Positions 5,617 to 8,760 of a stretch of DNA of 8,760 nucleotides are shown one piece after another (position 1 is the first letter of the stretch; every line of letters begins with the position of its first letter). The stretch comes from an uncultured Prevotella sp. Lineage in GTDB: Bacteria > Bacteroidota > Bacteroidia > Bacteroidales > Bacteroidaceae. Both the position numbers and the translations under genes were made by a program. The DNA lies in assembly GCA_905210845.1 (NCBI GenBank), contig CAJLYG010000133.1, forward strand, positions 1-8,760. The letters run 5' to 3'. The notes beneath the pieces are model-generated. The model was given only the letters and a program-made list of their open reading frames with translations, ran no database searches and was not told the origin of the DNA.

Positions 5617-5647
5617 TGCCTATAAAAATCATTATTAGACAGAAGAA

Positions 5648-6151
5648 ATGATAAATAATAATAGAAATAGAATGATAACTAGGGCTTGCTATGTAGTGCT
5701 CTTGATATTATCAGGGTGGTTGCTTCTCGTTCTGCTTCAGGTCTTGAGGTGGACGGGGGTGATTGATATAAATATTGGTGCAGACTCGCAAATTCATCAG
5801 GCTGCTTGGTCGGAAGAGGGAAAAGTTCTCGTGATTCAATATATAGAATTGTTGGGCTACTTAGTTTCATCGTTGCTGATGATAGCTAAATCTTCCCAGC
5901 TTATGATTCTTTGTATAAAAGGAATTAAATATAAGAAGATCTTTACGCGTAAAAATGTCAGACTTTTATGGGGTTTAACATCTGTAAGCCTCTTCTTTGA
6001 ATTGTTCTCGTCCAATATTCCTATTCTGTTTGGAGACAGGGAAATCCAGTTCGGTAGCAACTTGATAATATCTCCATTGATTTTTCTTGTTATTACATTA
6101 CTGTACGATGCTGCAGTAAGTGTTTCAGAGGAAAATGAACTAACCATATAA
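5648..6151 (+). CDS. DUF2975-like four-helix membrane protein
   Basis: A 167-residue inner-membrane protein with four hydrophobic segments, at about residues 13-33, 65-89, 104-120 and 138-153, and short charged connecting loops. The layout (short basic N-terminus, TM1, an extracytoplasmic loop with polar residues, then three further helices), the length and the position directly before a YozG-like XRE regulator fit the DUF2975 family, which is commonly paired with such regulators. The biochemical role of DUF2975 is not known. Pairing suggests that it senses a membrane or external signal or modulates the small regulator; that is inference. It is the first gene of a three-gene operon, 13 nt before the regulator, behind a strong promoter. 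Base composition is AT-richer than the aldo/keto reductase region. Confidence 0.7.
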   Translation: MINNNRNRMITRACYVVLLILSGWLLLVLLQVLRWTGVIDINIGADSQIHQAAWSEEGKVLVIQYIELLGYLVSSLLMIAKSSQLMILCIKGIKYKKIFTRKNVRLLWGLTSVSLFFELFSSNIPILFGDREIQFGSNLIISPLIFLVITLLYDAAVSVSEENELTI

Positions 6152-6164
6152 GATTGCCTACCTT

Positions 6165-6374
6165 ATGATTATTGTTAATTTGGATGTTATGATGGCTAAG
6201 CGTAAGATGTCATTGAATGAACTTTCAAAACTTGTTGGCATAACGACGGCAAACCTTTCTATACTGAAGACAGGAAAGGCTAAGGCAATTCGATTCTCAA
6301 CTCTTGATGCAATATGCCGTGTTCTTGATTGTGAGCCCGGCGACATACTGGAATATAGAAACGATAAAGAGTAA
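6165..6374 (+). CDS. YozG-like XRE/Cro-CI family transcriptional regulator
   Basis: A 69-residue protein that is essentially one helix-turn-helix domain. Residues about 16-35 (SLNELSKLVGITTANLSILK) form the HTH, and the helix after it (RFSTLDAICRVLDCEPGDIL) is the standard XRE ending, as in the small YozG-type regulators found next to DUF2975 genes. It has no sensor domain. It should bind DNA as a dimer, and its likely target is its own promoter, where a 6-3-6 palindrome lies at 5563-5577. Start 6165 is used; Met9 and Met10 are in-frame alternatives that would still leave the HTH intact. It lies 13 nt after the DUF2975-like gene and 5 nt before the outer-membrane barrel gene, so all three are probably cotranscribed. 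Confidence 0.88.
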   Translation: MIIVNLDVMMAKRKMSLNELSKLVGITTANLSILKTGKAKAIRFSTLDAICRVLDCEPGDILEYRNDKE

Positions 6375-6379
6375 ATGAC

Positions 6380-8446
6380 ATGGCAAATCACACACTATCC
6401 GTATTCTGCTTCGTCTTGCTTTTCTTCCCAAACCTGAGTTGGGCTCAAAGCGAGAGCGATTCTATTTCGCTTGACAGCATTATCCATGACCTGCCGGAAG
6501 TACTTGTCAAGGGAGAACGACCTATTGCCGTTGTTCATGGCAGTGCTATAACGTATGATTTGCCCAGGCTGATTGATAAGAAAGGTGTCACCAATATTTA
6601 CGATGCCATCAAGGAACTGCCTGGTGTAACGGAGACAGATGGAAACTTCATGTTGGCAAACCGTAATGTTACAGTCTCGCTTAACGGACAGGTTATGTCT
6701 TTAAGTGCAGAACAGATGTCACAGCTATTGAAAAGCCTTCCAGCTAGTCGAATAGAGAAAGCCGATGTCATGTATTCTGCGCCAGCCAAGGCACAAGTGC
6801 GGGGAGCATTGATAAACATTCGGTTGAGAAAGGAGAATACAAATGGGGCTCCGCTTGAAGGAGAAGGTGTTGTCTCTTATAATCAGCTGCATAACGCCAA
6901 GTTCGGGGAACGTGCATCTATACTTTACCATAAAGGCAAGTTCTCCCTTGACGCCATGTATCTTCACAGTCATGGAAGGGAATATCAGAAAACAGACCAA
7001 GAAACACATCACAAGCTCAATGATGGTAATGTCTATGATATAAGCAACGAGGAAAATCGCTCTACAAAGATGTTTGGTCATAACTACCGAATAGGTACTG
7101 AATATGATTTTGCAGAAAATAACATTATATCATTTTCCTATCAGGGCAGCTATGACAATAAGGACATCAACCAAATATATACTGGGAGTATTTATGGCAA
7201 TACTTTCACCAGCCACAGGACATGGCTTCATAATGCACGTCTGGATTACCAAGCACCTTTTGGTCTTAAGGCAGGAATAGAAATCACATACTATCACGAT
7301 CCGGAAAACCAGAGACTCAGTAGTGCAACACCGAATGGCAGTCTCAGTTTTACTGTTGACAATGATCAGCGTGTCAACACTTGGCGTTACTATTTGTCGC
7401 AAGAACATCAGTTGAGAAAGGGCTGGAGCTTGAACTATGGCGCATGGTACAAGCAGTCGGTAAACCACAGTCTTCAGGCTTATCAAGATCAAAGCATTAC
7501 AAACTATCTACGACAGACAGAGGATGTGGCTAATGTGTTTGCTGGATTTGGTAAGAACTGGAACAACAAGTTAATACTTGATGCTTCACTTGCTACAGAA
7601 TACTACCATTCCCCACAATGGCATAAGTGGAATCTGTATCCGACATTCAACTTCACTTACGTTGCCAACCCTTCAAATGTTTGGGTGCTCAGCCTGACAT
7701 CCGACCGGAAGTATCCAGAATATTGGGCAATGAACAACTTTACAGTGTATAGTAACGGCGGATATGATGAGATAACGGGTAATCCGTACTTAAAGCCAGC
7801 CAAGGAATATTCTGGTAATGTTGTATGGATTCTGAAAAACAAATATCAGTTCGCAGCTTTCTTCAATCATACAGACGACTATTTCGTACAGACTCCATAT
7901 ATGCGGACCGACAGGCTTGTAAAGACTTACAAAGTCTTGAATCTAAACTATCAGCAACAGGCGGGGCTTCAGGCCGTATTACCACACAAGTTTGGTTCAT
8001 GGCTCGATTCCAGACTCACACTCACAGGTGTATGGATGCACGAGAAATGTGATGATTACTACGATATACCATTCGATCGTTCAATTGTAATGGGAATGGC
8101 ACAGATGAGCAATGTTATTACCATTAGTGCCAAGCATGGTCTGACGATGACAGTAGATGGTATGATACGCAGTAAGGCTCATCAGGCTATCTATGACCTT
8201 CCCGGTTCCGGCAATCTAGATTTGGGACTACGCTGGCAATTCTGGAAGAAGCAGGCAATATTACATGTCTTCTGTAATGATATTTTTGAGACATCAGTCA
8301 TCAATCCTCGTATTGATTATAAAAGCCAATGGCTTCGAATGGACTTTAGTTGCTACAGAGAGTTTGGTGTGTCGCTGACTGTTAAACTTGGAGGTTATAA
8401 AGAAAAAGAAAGTAAAAAGATAGATACATCTAGATTTCGGAAATAG
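6380..8446 (+). CDS. Outer-membrane beta-barrel, TonB-dependent-receptor-like (OMP_b-brl_3 type)
   Basis: A 688-residue outer-membrane protein. Residues 1-22 are a signal peptide (hydrophobic core 6-19, cut at SWA-QS). After a short acidic linker, residues about 39-152 form a plug domain: LPEVLVKGERP, then AIKELPGVTETDG, VSLNGQ and RIEKADVMYSAPAKAQVRGA followed by LINIRLR. The remainder is an aromatic-rich strand-turn barrel ending CYREFGVSLTVKLGGYKEKE and DTSRFRK, a tail typical of this family. It lacks the N-terminal carboxypeptidase-like domain that many Bacteroidota receptors carry, and there is no SusD partner beside it, so it is not a classical glycan-uptake pair. The ligand is unknown; metal complex, peptide or export roles are all possible. 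The start at 6380 is only 5 nt after the XRE gene stop, which suggests translational coupling with the regulator. Confidence 0.88.
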   Translation: MANHTLSVFCFVLLFFPNLSWAQSESDSISLDSIIHDLPEVLVKGERPIAVVHGSAITYDLPRLIDKKGVTNIYDAIKELPGVTETDGNFMLANRNVTVSLNGQVMSLSAEQMSQLLKSLPASRIEKADVMYSAPAKAQVRGALINIRLRKENTNGAPLEGEGVVSYNQLHNAKFGERASILYHKGKFSLDAMYLHSHGREYQKTDQETHHKLNDGNVYDISNEENRSTKMFGHNYRIGTEYDFAENNIISFSYQGSYDNKDINQIYTGSIYGNTFTSHRTWLHNARLDYQAPFGLKAGIEITYYHDPENQRLSSATPNGSLSFTVDNDQRVNTWRYYLSQEHQLRKGWSLNYGAWYKQSVNHSLQAYQDQSITNYLRQTEDVANVFAGFGKNWNNKLILDASLATEYYHSPQWHKWNLYPTFNFTYVANPSNVWVLSLTSDRKYPEYWAMNNFTVYSNGGYDEITGNPYLKPAKEYSGNVVWILKNKYQFAAFFNHTDDYFVQTPYMRTDRLVKTYKVLNLNYQQQAGLQAVLPHKFGSWLDSRLTLTGVWMHEKCDDYYDIPFDRSIVMGMAQMSNVITISAKHGLTMTVDGMIRSKAHQAIYDLPGSGNLDLGLRWQFWKKQAILHVFCNDIFETSVINPRIDYKSQWLRMDFSCYREFGVSLTVKLGGYKEKESKKIDTSRFRK

Positions 8447-8496
8447 AATCAATATCAGTTCGTAATTGACGCAAGTTATAGTTTAGATAAAAAGTT

Positions 8497-8655
8497 TTAT
8501 TTATGAAACATCGGCTTAGCGGCTGCCTTTTGCAGCTTCTTTATAAATTGCTCACATTCCAGTTCCAAACTCCTGTGAATGAACTCACGACATAGCCGTT
8601 TGTCTTTCTTTGATAATTCCATGATCCTGTATGTAAGATGTTTTTTATTGTCCAT
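8497..8655 (-). CDS. Small charged protein (52 aa), coupled to AraC-family gene
   Basis: A 52-residue ORF starting MDNKKHLTYRIMELSKKDKR and ending KAAAKPMFHK. Its ATG (8653-8655) overlaps the TAA stop of the upstream AraC-family gene in a TAATG arrangement, a common sign of translational coupling. The protein is rich in Lys, Arg and Glu, probably all helical, with two Cys (residues 22 and 34) and no membrane segment. No family is recognised. The overlap and the uninterrupted charged helix favour a real gene, but its size makes chance possible. It converges on the outer-membrane barrel gene, with 50 bp between the stops. Confidence 0.5.
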   Translation of the reverse strand: MDNKKHLTYRIMELSKKDKRLCREFIHRSLELECEQFIKKLQKAAAKPMFHK

Positions 8656-8760
8656 TAGCTATTTCCTTGCTTCCTTCTCATCTCCGATGGCGGCATGCCC
8701 ATCACCTGCTTGAAGGCCCGGTTGAAATTGGCAGGCGAGCTGAAGCCGGTGTCGTAGGCT
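8655..8760 (-). CDS. AraC-family transcriptional regulator, C-terminal end (gene runs off the window)
   Basis: Only the last 34 residues are inside the window: AYDTGFSSPANFNRAFKQ, then VMGMPPSEMRRKQGNS. They match the end of the second helix-turn-helix of AraC/XylS regulators ('A...GF.s..nF.RaFk...G..P...R'). The rest of the gene, including any sensor domain, lies to the right. The stop codon TAA overlaps the start of a 52-residue small ORF. The gene faces the outer-membrane barrel operon tail to tail; whether it regulates that operon cannot be judged here. Confidence 0.85.
   Translation of the reverse strand, partial: AYDTGFSSPANFNRAFKQVMGMPPSEMRRKQGNS

Noticed and set aside
8487..8500. ATAAAA-AG-TTTTAT near-palindrome after the barrel gene
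   Set aside because: It is made only of A/T pairs and is too weak for a terminator; such matches are expected by chance in AT-rich spacers.
8522..8536. GCTGC-CTTTT-GCAGC hairpin followed by TTCTTT as terminator of the barrel operon
   Set aside because: The stem is only 5 bp, the T-run is interrupted, and it lies inside the 52-residue minus-strand ORF.
1..8760. CRISPR arrays, tRNA or rRNA genes, phage modules, toxin-antitoxin pair
   Set aside because: No regularly spaced repeats, tRNA-like cloverleaf sequences or phage genes were seen. The XRE regulator is paired with a DUF2975-like membrane protein, not a recognisable toxin.

Overview
The window looks like an accessory or rearranged stretch of a Bacteroidota chromosome, most likely Prevotella or a close relative. 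The reasons are several -7/-33 promoters of the Bacteroidota form (TAnnTTTG with an upstream TTTG about 20 nt away), start codons with little or no Shine-Dalgarno sequence, an OMP_b-brl_3-type outer-membrane barrel, a DUF4112 protein and IS families common in this phylum. The genus is inferred; no rRNA or marker gene is present.

Left part (1-4500). The C-terminal DNA-binding part of an AraC-family regulator enters from the left edge and converges on a secreted antibiotic-biosynthesis-monooxygenase (ABM)-fold protein on the minus strand. Next comes a decayed IS1182-like element (901-2577): its terminal repeats are intact, but its transposase reading frame carries about four small indels. A complete aldo/keto reductase follows on the minus strand. 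Its 5' untranslated region has been split by an intact IS982-family element (3460-4485) with perfect 18-bp inverted repeats and a 9-bp target duplication. Removing both elements restores a simple minus-strand pair, aldo/keto reductase then ABM protein, each with its own -7 element, next to an AraC regulator.

Middle part (4495-5650). This is a gene-poor stretch with two possible small ORFs (one a single-span membrane protein) and a DUF4112 protein that stops about halfway through the domain. An AT-rich promoter region follows.

Right part (5585-8450). A compact plus-strand operon encodes a DUF2975-like four-helix inner-membrane protein, a YozG-like XRE/Cro repressor-type regulator and a 688-residue TonB-receptor-like outer-membrane barrel. 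The genes are 13 and 5 nt apart. They sit behind an excellent promoter match that is flanked by two short near-palindromes, which are possible operators. This inner-membrane protein, small regulator and barrel unit is the most system-like part of the window.

Right edge. On the minus strand, the tail of a second AraC-family regulator overlaps (TAATG) the start of a 52-residue charged small ORF, suggesting translational coupling. No rRNA, tRNA, CRISPR array or phage module is visible.
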